Of a stretch of DNA of 64,000 nt, positions 52,499 through 62,456 are shown one piece after another. The stretch lies in contig LSBP01000002.1 in the NCBI GenBank assembly GCA_001577635.1, positions 1 to 64,000 of the forward strand, in the 5' to 3' direction. The stretch comes from Halomonadaceae bacterium T82-2 (GTDB taxonomy: Bacteria; Pseudomonadota; Gammaproteobacteria; Pseudomonadales; Halomonadaceae). The notes under the pieces were generated by a model. The model ran no database searches and was not told the origin of the DNA. It saw nothing but the letters and a program-made list of their open reading frames with translations. Each line of letters starts with the position of its first letter. Positions within the stretch are counted from its first letter, which is position 1. The position numbers were made by a program, and so were the translations under genes.

Positions 52499-54316
52499 CT
52501 AGTCATTGACCTTGAGTACGGCGAGGAAGGCATCCTGGGGGATCTCGACGCGCCCCACCTGCTTCATGCGCTTCTTGCCGGCCTTCTGCTTCTCGAGCAG
52601 CTTCTTCTTGCGCGTCACATCCCCGCCATAGCACTTGGCGGTCACGTTCTTGCGCAGCGCCTTGACCGTGGAGCGGGCCACGACCTGGCTGCCGATGGTG
52701 GCCTGAATCGCCACATCGAACATCTGCCGGGGAATCAGTTCCTTCATTTTCTCGACCAGTGCCCGGCCGCGCCCCTGGGCATGATCGCGATGCACGATCG
52801 CTGCCAGGGCGTCAACCTTGTCGCCGTTGATCAGCACGTCGAGACGCACCAGCTTGGCCGCCTGGAAACGCACGAAGCCGTAGTCGAGCGAGGCATAGCC
52901 GCGGGAGACCGACTTGAGGCGGTCGAAGAAATCCATCACCACCTCGCTCATCGGCAACTCGTAGGTGAGCTGGATCTGATTGCCGAGGAACTGCATGTCC
53001 TGCTGTACGCCGCGGCGCTGCTCGCACTCGGCGATCACGTTGCCCACGAACTCCTGAGGTACCAGGATGCTGGCCTTGACGATCGGCTCGCGCATCTCCT
53101 CGACGTTGGCCAGATCCGGCAGCTTCGAGGGGTTGGAAACATAGAGCACATCCTCGTTCTTCAGCACCAGCTCGTAGACCACCGTCGGCGCAGTGGTCAG
53201 CAGGTCGAGGTTGTACTCGCGCTCGAGTCGCTCCTGGATGATCTCCATGTGCAGCGTACCGAGGAAACCGACGCGGAAGCCGAAGCCCAGAGCGTCGGAG
53301 TTCTCCGGTTCGTAATCCAGCGAAGCATCGTTGAGCGCCAGCTTCTCGAGGGCGTCGCGAAATTCCTCGTAGTCGTCGGAGCTGACCGGGAACATGCCCG
53401 CGTAGACCTGCGGCTTGACCTTCTGGAACCCGGGCAGGCGCGGCGTATCCGGTGTCCTGGCGTGGGTGATGGTGTCGCCCACCGGGGCACCGTGGATGTC
53501 CTTGATCCCGGCCACCACGAAGCCCACCTCACCGGCGCGCAGGATACCGGTCTGCTTGCGCTTGGGGGTGAAGATACCCACCTCGGTGACGTCCCAGTCG
53601 CGTCCCGTGGAGGTCATGCGGATCTTGTCACCCTTGCGCAGCGTGCCGTCGAACAGGCGAATCAGCGACACCACGCCCAGGTAGTTGTCGAACCAGGAGT
53701 CGATGATCAGCGCCTGCAGCGGCTTTTCGGCATCTCCTCTGGGCGGTGGAATGTCGCGAACCAGACGCTCCAGCAGCCCCTCCATGCCGATGCCGGTCTT
53801 GGCCGAGACCTGGCAGGCATCGGCGGCATCCAGGCCGATGATCTCCTCGACCTCCTGGGCCACGCGGTCCGGATCGGCCTGGGGCAGGTCGATCTTGTTG
53901 AGCACCGGCAGCACTTCCAGATCCTGGGCGATCGCCGTGTAGCAGTTGGCTACCGACTGGGCCTCGACGCCCTGGGCGGCATCCACCACCAGCAGCGCGC
54001 CTTCGCAGGCGTAGAGCGACCGCGAGACCTCGTAGGAGAAGTCGACGTGCCCCGGGGTATCGATGAAGTTGAGTTGATAGACCTCGCCGTCATCGGCGTG
54101 GTAGTCCAGCGTCACGGACTGGGCCTTGATGGTGATGCCGCGCTCGCGCTCAAGATCCATCGAGTCGAGCACCTGCTCCTTGAGCTCGCGCTCGGTCAGC
54201 CCGCCGCAGAGCTGTATGATGCGATCGGCCAGGGTCGACTTGCCGTGGTCGATGTGCGCAATAATCGAAAAATTTCGTATGTTGTTGATGACCTTGCGAT
54301 TGTCGTTGCTGCTCAT
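52499..54316 (-). CDS. lepA: Elongation factor 4 (LepA)
   Basis: A 605-residue translational GTPase. G1 is [15 protein letters not shown], the switch region includes [15 protein letters not shown]3 is [10 protein letters not shown] and G4 is NKIDLPQAD. The C-terminus has the LepA-specific domain ([45 protein letters not shown]). It acts on ribosomes in back-translocation and in 30S biogenesis. The start [16 protein letters not shown] is chosen because homologues begin just before NIRNF; the longer frame crosses the promoter. Confidence 0.97.
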   Translation of the reverse strand: MSSNDNRKVINNIRNFSIIAHIDHGKSTLADRIIQLCGGLTERELKEQVLDSMDLERERGITIKAQSVTLDYHADDGEVYQLNFIDTPGHVDFSYEVSRSLYACEGALLVVDAAQGVEAQSVANCYTAIAQDLEVLPVLNKIDLPQADPDRVAQEVEEIIGLDAADACQVSAKTGIGMEGLLERLVRDIPPPRGDAEKPLQALIIDSWFDNYLGVVSLIRLFDGTLRKGDKIRMTSTGRDWDVTEVGIFTPKRKQTGILRAGEVGFVVAGIKDIHGAPVGDTITHARTPDTPRLPGFQKVKPQVYAGMFPVSSDDYEEFRDALEKLALNDASLDYEPENSDALGFGFRVGFLGTLHMEIIQERLEREYNLDLLTTAPTVVYELVLKNEDVLYVSNPSKLPDLANVEEMREPIVKASILVPQEFVGNVIAECEQRRGVQQDMQFLGNQIQLTYELPMSEVVMDFFDRLKSVSRGYASLDYGFVRFQAAKLVRLDVLINGDKVDALAAIVHRDHAQGRGRALVEKMKELIPRQMFDVAIQATIGSQVVARSTVKALRKNVTAKCYGGDVTRKKKLLEKQKAGKKRMKQVGRVEIPQDAFLAVLKVND

Positions 54317-54402
54317 TGACGCCTGTCCGGTGTTGTGTACACGATCTCGCCGCGTCGGCTGGCGAACGACGAACGATCGAGTAACGTAATCGATTGGCGG
54401 GC

Positions 54403-54408
54403 ATTGTA
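54403..54408 (-). promoter_or_regulatory. -10 element for the lepA operon
   Basis: TACAAT on the minus strand, 87 bp before the lepA ATG, in the 196-bp gap after mucD. The -35 region (TGTCCA at 17 bp) is weak. Confidence 0.35.
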
Positions 54409-54465
54409 CCGACAAGCCCGCGGCATGGACAGCGACGCGCCGGCGCCGGAGATGAACACGACGAC

Positions 54466-54481
54466 GGGGCCCAAAGGCCCC
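54466..54481. terminator. Short hairpin downstream of mucD
   Basis: GGGGCC, a CAAA loop and GGCCCC make a 6-bp GC stem 32 bases past the mucD stop. No U-run follows on the minus strand, so termination is uncertain. Confidence 0.35.
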
Positions 54482-54512
54482 GCCGCCGACATGCCTGACG
54501 CCACTGGCAGTG

Positions 54513-55943
54513 TTACTCGCCACCACCCAGACGCAGCGCCACGAACAGCGAGTGGCCGTCGCGGATCAACCGCACCGGCACCACACTGTTGCCCTTGACC
54601 GATGCGATCGCCGAAGCCAGCTGATTGGCGGAGTCGATCGGCTTCTGAGCCACCGAGACGATGATGTCACCGCTCTGAATGCCCGCGGCGGCAGCGGCAC
54701 CACTCGGATCGACCTGCACGATGCGCACGCCGTGGTCGAGGCCCAGGCGCTCTAGCTGGCGGCTGTCGAGATCGCTGACCGCCACGCCCAGGCGGGTCTG
54801 CGAATCGTTGCCCGGCTGCCCCTGCATCGCCTGCTGATCGCTTTCCGGCCAGTCACCGACGGTCACCTTCTGGGTCCGCTCCTTGCCGTTGCGCAGCAAC
54901 TTGAGCGATACCGTCTCGCCCGGCGCCACCTTGCCGATCAGCCGCGGCAACTTGCTGGACTGATCGACCGCGTCCCCGTTCACACCGAGGATGATGTCAC
55001 CGGCCTGCAGACCGGCCTTGGCCGCCGGCGATTCGTCCGCCACCTCGGCGATCAGGGCCCCGTGCGAATCTTTCATGCCGAAGGACTCGGCCAAATCCCG
55101 GGATACCGGCTGGATCACCACGCCCAGCCAGCCACGGCTGACGTGACCGGTCGCCTTGAGCTGGTCGGCGATATCCATCGCCACATTGATCGGAATCGCG
55201 AAGGACAGCCCCATGAAGCCGCCGCTGCGGGTGAAGATCTGCGAGTTGATACCCACGACCTTGCCGTCGAGATTGAACAGCGGGCCGCCGGAGTTGCCGG
55301 GGTTGATCGCCACATCGGTCTGGATGAACGGCACGTAGGTATCGGTCGGCAGGGTACGATCGATGGCGCTGACGATGCCCGACGTCACCGAATGATCGAA
55401 GCCGAACGGCGAGCCGATGGCGGCCACCCATTCACCGACCTCGAGGTCATCGGAATTGCCGATATTGAGCGTCGGCAGATCCTTGGCATCGACCTTGAGC
55501 AGCGCCACATCGGTCTTCTTGTCGGCACCGACCAGCTTGGCCTTGAGTTCGCGGCGATCATTGAGACGCACCACGATCTTGTCGGCCCCGTCGACGACAT
55601 GCGCATTGGTCAGGATATAGCCGTCCTTGCTGATGATGAAACCGGACCCCAGCGAATGACGCTCTTCGGTGCCACTGTTATTGCCCTGTTGTCCCGGCCC
55701 GAACGGGGTCTGGTCACCGAAGAAATGCCGGAAGATTTCCGGAACATCCTGGTTGGATCCGCCCCAGGGGCCCATGTTGCGACGCTGAACCTCCTGGGTT
55801 GTCGAGATATTCACCACCCCCGGCGCCGCCTGCTTCACCAGCTCGGTAAAGTCCGGCAACTCGCGCGCTTGTGCCGCCTGCACGGCGAACGCGGCGAGCA
55901 CGAGCATCAGCCACATGGAGACCTGTCGTGTGATGCGTTGCAT
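54513..55943 (-). CDS. mucD: Periplasmic serine protease MucD (DegP/DegQ family)
   Basis: A 476-residue HtrA protease with a signal peptide (1-26, ending VQAAQA). The triad is His115 ([10 protein letters not shown]), Asp145 ([10 protein letters not shown]) and Ser218 ([11 protein letters not shown]). Two PDZ domains follow (about 255-345 with [10 protein letters not shown], and about 385-470 with GVAVSDLDS and [11 protein letters not shown]). It degrades misfolded envelope proteins and in Pseudomonas restrains AlgU activation. It is adjacent to the rpoE operon but separated by about 400 bp and a terminator, with its own candidate sigma-E promoter. Confidence 0.95.
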   Translation of the reverse strand: MQRITRQVSMWLMLVLAAFAVQAAQARELPDFTELVKQAAPGVVNISTTQEVQRRNMGPWGGSNQDVPEIFRHFFGDQTPFGPGQQGNNSGTEERHSLGSGFIISKDGYILTNAHVVDGADKIVVRLNDRRELKAKLVGADKKTDVALLKVDAKDLPTLNIGNSDDLEVGEWVAAIGSPFGFDHSVTSGIVSAIDRTLPTDTYVPFIQTDVAINPGNSGGPLFNLDGKVVGINSQIFTRSGGFMGLSFAIPINVAMDIADQLKATGHVSRGWLGVVIQPVSRDLAESFGMKDSHGALIAEVADESPAAKAGLQAGDIILGVNGDAVDQSSKLPRLIGKVAPGETVSLKLLRNGKERTQKVTVGDWPESDQQAMQGQPGNDSQTRLGVAVSDLDSRQLERLGLDHGVRIVQVDPSGAAAAAGIQSGDIIVSVAQKPIDSANQLASAIASVKGNSVVPVRLIRDGHSLFVALRLGGGE

Positions 55944-56162
55944 TGAGAACTCCTGCTTGCTGTCTGGGAGTCATTCCGCCCGGCGGACTCCGGAAACATC
56001 GAAAAACGCGCGGTCGACGAGAACACCATCAGCACGAAAACCGCCACCGTCACATCCTTCGACATCCGGCGACACCGCCCGCGAAAAGAAGCTCCATCGC
56101 GAAACGCGGTTATTTGTCGGTGAGCACCTTTCATCGCCGACCGACGACCAGGCACTCGACGA

Positions 56163-56190
56163 GTTTGAGTCACCTCACCGCAAAGAGTTC
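56163..56190 (-). promoter_or_regulatory. Candidate sigma-E promoter of mucD
   Basis: On the minus strand GAACTC (56190-56185), 16 bp, then TCAAAC (56168-56163). The pattern fits the GAACTT-N16-TCxxA type used by RpoE/AlgU. The transcript would start near 56156. Confidence 0.5.
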
Positions 56191-56260
56191 AGCCGACTCG
56201 ATGAAATTGTCGCGATCGGACAACACCTCATGGCCCGACATTCCTGCCAGGGCCGAAACG

Positions 56261-56284
56261 AAAAAGGCCCGCCGAAGGCGGGCC
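56261..56284 (-). terminator. Terminator of rpoE-rseA-rseB
   Basis: Minus strand: GGCCCGCC, TTC loop, GGCGGGCC, then five T. It lies 57 bases past the rseB stop and separates mucD from the sigma-factor operon. Confidence 0.8.
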
Positions 56285-56340
56285 GGGCATGACGGGTCAC
56301 GGCTCGAACAAGCCGGAACGCAAGGCGGAGGGACAACACA

Positions 56341-57312
56341 CTAACGCGCGCCGACGGGCGGCCGATACTCCATCCCTTCCACGACGCGAGCCAGGGCCAT
56401 GGGCGGCACCTCGCCGATCGCCACAATCTGGAAGACCCGTTCGCCGAGGCGGACATGGCGAACCGCCGCATGGGTAATACCCAGCCGGTGCATGCCGGCA
56501 CGCAGTATCCGCTGCCGACGCTGCACAGGCTCGATGAAGAGGCTGAAACTGGACAAGCCGTCGCTGTAGAGGCGATGGGCTACCGGCGCGGAACGCACCC
56601 CGAAATCATTGGGCAGCGGCAGAGCATGATAGCCGGTGGGCAGCCAACGGGCTGCCCAGGGAGACGAAGGCTGCGTCGCCAGCGGCTCGAAATCGATGGT
56701 GCCGTCATACAGCGACGGTTCACCCAGTTCGGTCATCTGGAAGGTTTCCAGGACGCGGCCATCGAGCCCCACCATGACCTGCTTGAGGGGCAGACCGGTG
56801 CGCTTGTCGAGCCATAACCGATGCCCGTAGCGGAGGTTGTCCTGCGACTCGATATTCAGCCGGACCACGTCGCGCCCGGCCACGCGGGACGCCCCGTCCA
56901 GGGTCAGCTGATAATGACCATCGAGCCGCGCGAGAATCGCCGCCGGTGCTGCCCGCCCGGTACCGATGGCTTCCGCCGGGCTGCCCCGACCGACACGTCC
57001 ACGCCGCTCATAGACCACCGGCGGCCCGTCGAGATAGCTAGCGATTTCACGTTCCACGCCGTTCTCGACGTCGTGAGACAGCGCCAGGGTCCGCACGCCG
57101 TCACCGCTGATGCGCACCGCACGGGCCCGGAATTCGTAGCAATGGCTGGCCCACAGGCTGCGTTCCAGCCAGTCGCGTGGCGTGTCCGGGGTCGAGGCAT
57201 CAGTCAACTGCAGGCAGTCGAGCCCCGTGGCAGCCGAGGCGTCAGCCCGGGCCGGCCCGGCGCCCCACAGCCACAGCAACGGCGCGGCCAGCGCGATCCA
57301 GCGAGTCGGCAT
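56341..57312 (-). CDS. rseB: Sigma-E regulatory protein RseB/MucB
   Basis: A 323-residue periplasmic protein with a signal peptide (1-about 24, ending GPARADA). The N-terminal part folds like LolA (SHCYEFRARAVRISGDGVRTLAL, LNIESQDNLRYGHRLWLDKRTGLPLK) and the C-terminal MucB/RseB domain includes FSLFIEPVQ. RseB binds RseA and senses lipopolysaccharide or lipoprotein stress, shielding RseA from DegS. The ATG at 57312 shares one base with the rseA stop (TGATG); a TTG one codon earlier is an alternative. Confidence 0.92.
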   Translation of the reverse strand: MPTRWIALAAPLLWLWGAGPARADASAATGLDCLQLTDASTPDTPRDWLERSLWASHCYEFRARAVRISGDGVRTLALSHDVENGVEREIASYLDGPPVVYERRGRVGRGSPAEAIGTGRAAPAAILARLDGHYQLTLDGASRVAGRDVVRLNIESQDNLRYGHRLWLDKRTGLPLKQVMVGLDGRVLETFQMTELGEPSLYDGTIDFEPLATQPSSPWAARWLPTGYHALPLPNDFGVRSAPVAHRLYSDGLSSFSLFIEPVQRRQRILRAGMHRLGITHAAVRHVRLGERVFQIVAIGEVPPMALARVVEGMEYRPPVGAR

Positions 57313-58016
57313 CAACGCACACCCAGGGAGTCCTGCGCCGATGCACGCAGCAATGGCATCCAGGTTTCGCCGGAGCGATAGGCCGCGCCCTGGGCGTGGC
57401 GATCCAGGTAGCCCTGCAACAACTGGGCCTGTTCGAAGTCGAGACTCGGCGATTGCGAGTCGGGTGCCAGGAACATCGGCGTCTCGACGTTGGCACCGAC
57501 CGTCATCAGGCCGCTGCCACCGCCATCGCTGACCAGCGAGGAGTAGCGCGGCAGGCTGACCGGCTCGGCACCGCCACCCTGAAGGCGCGGAAGATTCGAG
57601 ACGGCACTGCCGCCGCTCGCCGTCGATGCGCCGGACTCGGCGGTCATGGCCGGCGCGCCGGCCGGATCCATGCCGTTGTAGACCTGCACCCCGGTAATGA
57701 CCATCAGCGATACCGTGGCCGCGATGGCGGCGCTGCCGGCGAAGGAAAGCCCGCCATGACGCCGGGGAGCGGTGGCATCCTGCACCTCGGGACGCGGCTC
57801 CCGCTCGATTCGTGCCATGATGCCTGCCGAGAGATCGGTGGTGACATCGACATCCCGGTCCCGGTTCATGAGACTGCGCGCCAGATGATAGCGCCGCCAG
57901 GCATCGGCACTCTGGTCGCCCGCATCATCGAGCGACTTGAGCACGCGCCGCAGCTCGAGTTCATCCCCTTCGTTGTCCATCAGCGCGGACAGCGATTCGC
58001 GTAGATTGTCGTTCAT
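57312..58016 (-). CDS. rseA: Anti-sigma-E factor RseA/MucA
   Basis: A 234-residue single-pass protein. The cytoplasmic N-terminal anti-sigma domain (1-about 85) opens with NDNLRESLSALMDNEGDELELRRVL and has WRRYHLARSLM. A TM helix spans about 92-112 (FAGSAAIAATVSLMVITGVQV). The periplasmic C-terminus ends FEQAQLLQGYLDRHAQ, MucA-like. It holds RpoE inactive at the membrane until DegS and RseP cleave it. It is followed by rseB with a one-base overlap and preceded by rpoE with a 181-bp gap, longer than usual. That gap shows no clear gene or promoter. Confidence 0.93.
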   Translation of the reverse strand: MNDNLRESLSALMDNEGDELELRRVLKSLDDAGDQSADAWRRYHLARSLMNRDRDVDVTTDLSAGIMARIEREPRPEVQDATAPRRHGGLSFAGSAAIAATVSLMVITGVQVYNGMDPAGAPAMTAESGASTASGGSAVSNLPRLQGGGAEPVSLPRYSSLVSDGGGSGLMTVGANVETPMFLAPDSQSPSLDFEQAQLLQGYLDRHAQGAAYRSGETWMPLLRASAQDSLGVR

Positions 58017-58197
58017 TTTACACCCTCACAGTCGATGGAGCGGCAACCGCGACCGCCCCGGCTCGACACGACATTCCCATCATCCTGCGCCCGTTTGCGG
58101 CGCCCCGTCAGTTCCTTCGCACCCAAGGATGCGACACCCCGTGTGACGCCGGAACGGCCGGACAGTTCAGTCACAGGGCCAATTTTCTTGATGCGCA

Positions 58198-58803
58198 TCA
58201 CTCGTGAATCGGATCCTGTTGCCGTGACTGGCTCAACAGCGGCTGGATATGCTTGTCCACCGCCTCGCGCGCCCGGAAGATACGCGACCGCACGGTGCCC
58301 ACCGGGCACTGCATGATGTTAGCGATATCCTCGTAGGAAAGCCCGTCCATCTCGCGCAACGTGATCGCCGTGCGCAGATCCTCCGGCAGCTGCTCGATCG
58401 CCTCGAAGACCGCCGCCTCGAGCTGGTCGCGGGCCATCGCCGCCTCCGGCGTCTCGATGTCGGAGAGCCGCCCGCTGTGATCCACCACCTCGGCGTCATT
58501 GATATCCAGGTCGCTGCCCGGCGGGCGCCGCCCCTTGGAAACCAGATAGTTCTTGGCCGTGTTGATGGCGATGCGATACATCCAGGTATAGAAGGCGCTC
58601 TCGGAACGGAAGTTGCCCAGGGCGCGGTAGGCCTTGATGAACGCCTCCTGAGCGACGTCCTGGACCTCGGCATGATCGTGCACGTAACGCCCGATCAGAC
58701 CGAGAATCTTGTGCTGGTATTTCTTGACCAGCAGATCGAAGGCTCGGGTATCGCCCCGCTGGGCGCGTTCGACGAGTTGCTGATCGGTTTCCCGCGCGCC
58801 CAT
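58198..58803 (-). CDS. rpoE: RNA polymerase sigma factor RpoE (AlgU)
   Basis: A 201-residue ECF sigma factor. Region 2 contains RAFDLLVKKYQHKILGLI and DVAQEAFIKAYRALGNFR (promoter melting and -10 recognition). Region 4 contains LPEDLRTAITLREMDGLSYEDIANIM and CPVGTVRSRIFRAREAV (-35 recognition helix). The sequence resembles E. coli RpoE and P. aeruginosa AlgU. It directs the envelope-stress response and here would transcribe its own operon and mucD. GGGAGA lies upstream of the ATG. Confidence 0.96.
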   Translation of the reverse strand: MGARETDQQLVERAQRGDTRAFDLLVKKYQHKILGLIGRYVHDHAEVQDVAQEAFIKAYRALGNFRSESAFYTWMYRIAINTAKNYLVSKGRRPPGSDLDINDAEVVDHSGRLSDIETPEAAMARDQLEAAVFEAIEQLPEDLRTAITLREMDGLSYEDIANIMQCPVGTVRSRIFRAREAVDKHIQPLLSQSRQQDPIHE

Positions 58804-58906
58804 TCAGTACGTCTCCCGGCAAACGGGAAAGACCAGACGGACAGGCGAACAGAAGCGCCTTCGCGGCGTGACACGGTGGAGATTCATGAATGCAAGCTGA
58901 GCCCTG

Positions 58907-58934
58907 GCTGACGAACGTTTTGTGCTAAGTGTTC
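58907..58934 (-). promoter_or_regulatory. Candidate autoregulated sigma-E promoter of rpoE
   Basis: Minus strand: GGAACAC core (GAACAC at 58934-58929), 16 bp, then GTCAGC (58912-58907). It resembles the mucD candidate. The leader would be about 97 bases. Confidence 0.4.
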
Positions 58935-59007
58935 CTGTTTATGGCTACGGCATCAACCGGCAGCATGTGCCTGGCTTGACGCACCGGGCCAAAAAGCGGC
59001 GTCACAA

Positions 59008-59037
59008 TTGATTTTTTCGCCCCTCGCGGGCGATAGT
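59008..59037 (+). promoter_or_regulatory. Candidate promoter of the DAHP synthase gene
   Basis: TTGATT (59008-59013), 18 bp, GATAGT (59032-59037). A small inverted repeat TCGCCC/GGGCGA lies in the spacer. The start point would be about 30 bases before the ATG. Confidence 0.4.
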
Positions 59038-59074
59038 AACGGGATTCTCCCCCATGCGATTCACAGGTAGCTGA

Positions 59075-60154
59075 ATGTCGGAACAGCAGGTCAACAACCT
59101 CAACGTTCTTTCCCAGGACGTCCTGATCACACCCGAAGCCCTCAAGCAGGAAATTCCGCTGTCGGAAAGCGCCGAGCGGACCGTGATCGAAGGGCGTCAC
59201 ACCATCCAGCGGATTCTCGACGGTGACGATCCGCGCCTGCTGGTCGTGATCGGCCCCTGCTCTATCCACGATGTCGACGCCGCCCGTGACTATGCGCGCC
59301 GGCTGCGCCAGCTGGCGGACAGCGTCAGCGACAGCCTCTACGTGGTGATGCGCGTCTACTTCGAGAAGCCGCGGACCACCGTCGGCTGGAAGGGCCTGAT
59401 CAACGATCCTCACATCAATGACTCCTTCGAGATCGAGGAAGGCCTGCATATCGCCCGCCGCCTGCTGGTGGAGCTGGCCGAGATGGGGCTGCCGCTGGCC
59501 ACCGAAGCCCTCGACCCGATCTCGCCGCAGTACCTGCAGGACTGCATCAGCTGGTCGGCGATCGGTGCGCGTACCACCGAGTCGCAGACGCACCGCGAAA
59601 TGGCCTCGGGGCTCTCCTGCCCGGTGGGCTTCAAGAACGGCACCGACGGCAGCCTCGACGTCGCCGTCAACGCCCTCAAGTCGGTGGCCCATCCACACAA
59701 CTTCCTGGGCATCGACCAGGCCGGCCAGGTCGCGATCATTCGCACACGCGGCAATGCCTACGGGCACGTGGTGCTGCGCGGCGGCAACGGCAAGCCCAAC
59801 TATGACAGCGTCAGCGTGGCGCTGGCCGAGCAGGAACTGAGCGGTGCCGGGGTCAAGCCGAACATCATGATCGACTGCTCCCACGCCAACTCCAACAAGG
59901 ACCCGGCCCTGCAGCCACTGGTCATGGATAACGTCACCAATCAGATTCTGGAAGGCAACCGGTCGATCATGGGCCTGATGGTCGAATCCAACCTCGCCTG
60001 GGGCAACCAGAAGATCCCCGAGGATCGCAGCCAGCTCGAGTACGGCGTGTCGATCACCGATGCCTGCATCGACTGGCCGACCACCGAGGAAGCCCTGCAC
60101 CGCATGGCCGAGAAGCTCAAGCCGGCACTCGCCGCGCGTCGGCGCGCCGCCTGA
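59075..60154 (+). CDS. 3-deoxy-7-phosphoheptulonate synthase, class I
   Basis: A 359-residue type I-alpha DAHP synthase. It joins phosphoenolpyruvate and erythrose 4-phosphate in the first step of aromatic amino-acid synthesis. Signatures are LLVVIGPCSIHDVDAARDYA, VVMRVYFEKPRTTVGWKGLINDP, GARTTESQTHREMASGLSCPVGFKNGTDG, IRTRGNAYGHVVLRGG and IMIDCSHANSNKDP with the metal ligands. Which aromatic amino acid inhibits it (aroF, aroG or aroH type) cannot be read reliably, so no symbol is given. AGGT precedes the ATG weakly. It is divergent from rpoE across a 271-bp gap. Confidence 0.95.
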   Translation: MSEQQVNNLNVLSQDVLITPEALKQEIPLSESAERTVIEGRHTIQRILDGDDPRLLVVIGPCSIHDVDAARDYARRLRQLADSVSDSLYVVMRVYFEKPRTTVGWKGLINDPHINDSFEIEEGLHIARRLLVELAEMGLPLATEALDPISPQYLQDCISWSAIGARTTESQTHREMASGLSCPVGFKNGTDGSLDVAVNALKSVAHPHNFLGIDQAGQVAIIRTRGNAYGHVVLRGGNGKPNYDSVSVALAEQELSGAGVKPNIMIDCSHANSNKDPALQPLVMDNVTNQILEGNRSIMGLMVESNLAWGNQKIPEDRSQLEYGVSITDACIDWPTTEEALHRMAEKLKPALAARRRAA

Positions 60155-60169
60155 GTTCAGCGCCTAGTT

Positions 60170-60194
60170 CCGGGCCCGTCAGCGACGGGCCCGG
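60170..60194 (+). terminator. Terminator after the DAHP synthase gene
   Basis: CCGGGCCCGTC (60170-60180), AGC loop, GACGGGCCCGG (60184-60194), then AGTCCTTTCTT. The 11-bp stem is strong and the T-run imperfect. It may also serve convergent dinG. Confidence 0.65.
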
Positions 60195-60225
60195 AGTCCT
60201 TTCTTCCACATCGTCCAGAGGCCGC

Positions 60226-62367
60226 TCAGGCCGTCGCGGCGACGCCGTCGATCTCGCGGCGAAACGGCGGCAGCGAGTCGAGCAGCGCACGGCCGTAGCG
60301 CCGGGTCAGCACCCGCCGATCGAGCAGCGTGATACGCCCCTCGTCGGCCTCCTTGCGAATCAGCCGGCCGCAGGCCTGGACCAGCTTGATCGAGGCATCC
60401 GGCACGGCGATGCGCATGAAGGGGTTGCCGCCGCGGCTCTCGATCCACTCCGCCAAGGTCGCCCCCACCGGGTCGTCGGGCACGGCGAACGGCAATCGCG
60501 TGATCACCACATGGGTCAGGTAGTGCCCCGGCAGGTCGATGCCCTCGGCGAAACTGGCCAGACCGAAGATGATACTCCCCTCCCCGGCATCGACCCGCTT
60601 GCGATGCCGATCCAGCAGTTCGCGCTTGGGCAGGCGATCCTGGGCCAGAATTCGCTCGCGCAATGCACTCGGCAACGCCTTCTCGACGGCACGCAGCTGG
60701 GCCCGCGAGGAGAACAGCATGAGCACCGCCTCGTCAGGCGCCAGCGTGGCGACGAAGTCGATGATGGCTTTCTCGTGTGCCTCGCGGTCGGCCGGATCGG
60801 CCGCCGCCTCGGGCACGCTGAGTACCGCCCGGGAATAATCGAAGGGGCTGGGCAGGCGCTGATAGCGATAGCGATTGGCCAGCCCTGCGCGCTCCTGTAT
60901 CCGTTCGAAGCGCCCCAGCGCGGTCAGCGTCGCCGAGGTCACCACCGCACCGTGGCAGCTGCCCCAGAGATGACGCGCCAAGGTCTCGGCGGCCGATACC
61001 GGACTGGCCGCATAGGTCAGCTCGCTGTCGCCGCCCGGCGCCTCGAACGTCAGCCAGCGCGCCCGCGGCGGCTCGCCCTCGGGGTCCGTCTCCGCCATGG
61101 CCTGCCACAGGGCATGGGCCTCCAGGGCACGGCCGTGAAGCAGGGCTACCAGCGGCAGCCAGCTTTCGGCCTGCTCGCGGGGCAGCCCCGTGGATTTTTC
61201 CGGATCCAGGCTTTCGCGCAGGATATCGCTCATGGTCTCGAGCTGACGCGACAGCTCGGCGAACGGCGTCACCAGCGCCGCTGCCAGCTCGCGCAGCGCC
61301 TCCGGCGCCTGTCCCCGCGGGAAACGATGGTGGCGAGTCTCGCCGCCGGAGCCTTCCGGAAGGTCGGCCAGCTGGTGCCCCAGCGAAAAGGCCTCGCCGA
61401 GGCGCGGCTCCAGGGCGGCAATGAGCTCGGGGAAACCGGCCAGGATACGCGCCAGGGTCGGCTGCCCACCCAGAGCGGCATTGAGCTCGGTCAGCGATTT
61501 CTTGAGAGTACGCAGCCAGCGCAACGTGGCATTGACGCCAAAGCGGTGGTGGAAGTGCTCCAGGGCCTTGTCGGGCAGGTGATGCCCCTCGTCGAAGATG
61601 TAGATGCAGTCCTTCGGCGACGGCAGCACCACCCCGCCGCCGAGCGAGAGGTCAGCCAGCACGAGATCGTGATTGGCGACGATCACGTCGGCCTGATCCA
61701 GCCGCCGCCGGGCGCGAAAGAAGGCGCAGGCCCCGAAATGGCCGCAGCGGCGATTGGTGCACTGGCGATGATCGGTGGTCAGGCGCCGCCAGTCGGTCGG
61801 CTCGATCGCCTCGGGCCAGCTGTCGCGATCGCCTTCCCAACGGCCGTTGCCATAGGCATCGGCAAGTTCATTGACCAGCGCTTGAAAGTCATCGCCGTGG
61901 GCGGCACTGTCCGCCGGATCGAACAGCGACAGGGTGGAATTCTCCTCACCCCCGTCAAGCAGCTGATCGAGCTTGGCCACGCACAGGTAGCGCCCGCGCC
62001 CCTTGGCCAGCGCATAGTCGAACGTCAGGCCGCTGTGGGCCTGAAGCGCCGGCAGATCCTGATGCAGCACCTGCTCCTGCAGCGCGACCGTCGCGGTGGC
62101 GACGACCAGCCGCTTGCCATGCGCGCGGGCGACCGGCAGCGCGGCCAGCAGGTAGGCCAGCGTCTTGCCCGTGCCCGTCCCGGCCTCGAGCACACAGACA
62201 TGCTCGTTGGAAATGCGCTGACCGGCATCGTCCACCTCGATGCCGCCCAGTGTGCGGGCGATCTCAGCGATCATCAGCCGCTGGCCGTAGCGCGGGGTCA
62301 GGTCGAGCCCCTCGAGCACGCGGCGATAGGCTTCCTGGATCTCGCCCTTGAGGGCTTCGTCTAGCAT
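60226..62367 (-). CDS. dinG: ATP-dependent DNA helicase DinG
   Basis: A 713-residue XPD-like superfamily 2 helicase. Walker A is EAGTGTGKT at 61-69. The iron-sulfur cysteines are in the CVAKLDQ region and HRQCTNRRCGHFGACAF. The Walker B variant is IYIFDEGHHLP. C-terminal motifs include LMLFSSRAQL, FGLASFAEGIDLPG and VQACGRLIRKEADEGRI. DinG unwinds R-loops and D-loops and is LexA-controlled in E. coli; no LexA box was recognised here. The length matches E. coli DinG (716). The start is the ATG at 62367 (MLDEALKGE). Confidence 0.95.
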   Translation of the reverse strand: MLDEALKGEIQEAYRRVLEGLDLTPRYGQRLMIAEIARTLGGIEVDDAGQRISNEHVCVLEAGTGTGKTLAYLLAALPVARAHGKRLVVATATVALQEQVLHQDLPALQAHSGLTFDYALAKGRGRYLCVAKLDQLLDGGEENSTLSLFDPADSAAHGDDFQALVNELADAYGNGRWEGDRDSWPEAIEPTDWRRLTTDHRQCTNRRCGHFGACAFFRARRRLDQADVIVANHDLVLADLSLGGGVVLPSPKDCIYIFDEGHHLPDKALEHFHHRFGVNATLRWLRTLKKSLTELNAALGGQPTLARILAGFPELIAALEPRLGEAFSLGHQLADLPEGSGGETRHHRFPRGQAPEALRELAAALVTPFAELSRQLETMSDILRESLDPEKSTGLPREQAESWLPLVALLHGRALEAHALWQAMAETDPEGEPPRARWLTFEAPGGDSELTYAASPVSAAETLARHLWGSCHGAVVTSATLTALGRFERIQERAGLANRYRYQRLPSPFDYSRAVLSVPEAAADPADREAHEKAIIDFVATLAPDEAVLMLFSSRAQLRAVEKALPSALRERILAQDRLPKRELLDRHRKRVDAGEGSIIFGLASFAEGIDLPGHYLTHVVITRLPFAVPDDPVGATLAEWIESRGGNPFMRIAVPDASIKLVQACGRLIRKEADEGRITLLDRRVLTRRYGRALLDSLPPFRREIDGVAATA

Positions 62368-62456
62368 AAGCGTCCTAACGGTAAGCCTTGCGCCGCAAGC
62401 GGTAAGAGAAAACCATTCCAGCTGAGCCCAACCTGGCTCCATGGGCGGCCCCGCCA

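Larger units (their letters stand above)
55944..56340. other. 397-bp gap between rseB and mucD
   Basis: No gene is seen. It contains the rseB terminator (56261-56284) and a candidate sigma-E promoter for mucD (56163-56190). From there about 210 bases of leader run to the mucD ATG. The leader has no obvious Shine-Dalgarno-linked ORF. Confidence 0.6.

Noticed and set aside
58013-58309. 98-codon minus-strand frame between rpoE and rseA
   Set aside because: It overlaps the end of rpoE in another frame and lacks a ribosome site; the gap is treated as non-coding.
59012-59034. T-run and GC hairpin before the DAHP synthase gene as a terminator
   Set aside because: The T-run precedes rather than follows the hairpin on the plus strand, and on the minus strand the stem is followed by A residues.
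60511-62364. 617-codon frame opposite dinG
   Set aside because: Antisense shadow rich in Gln, Gly and Arg, without start signals or motifs.
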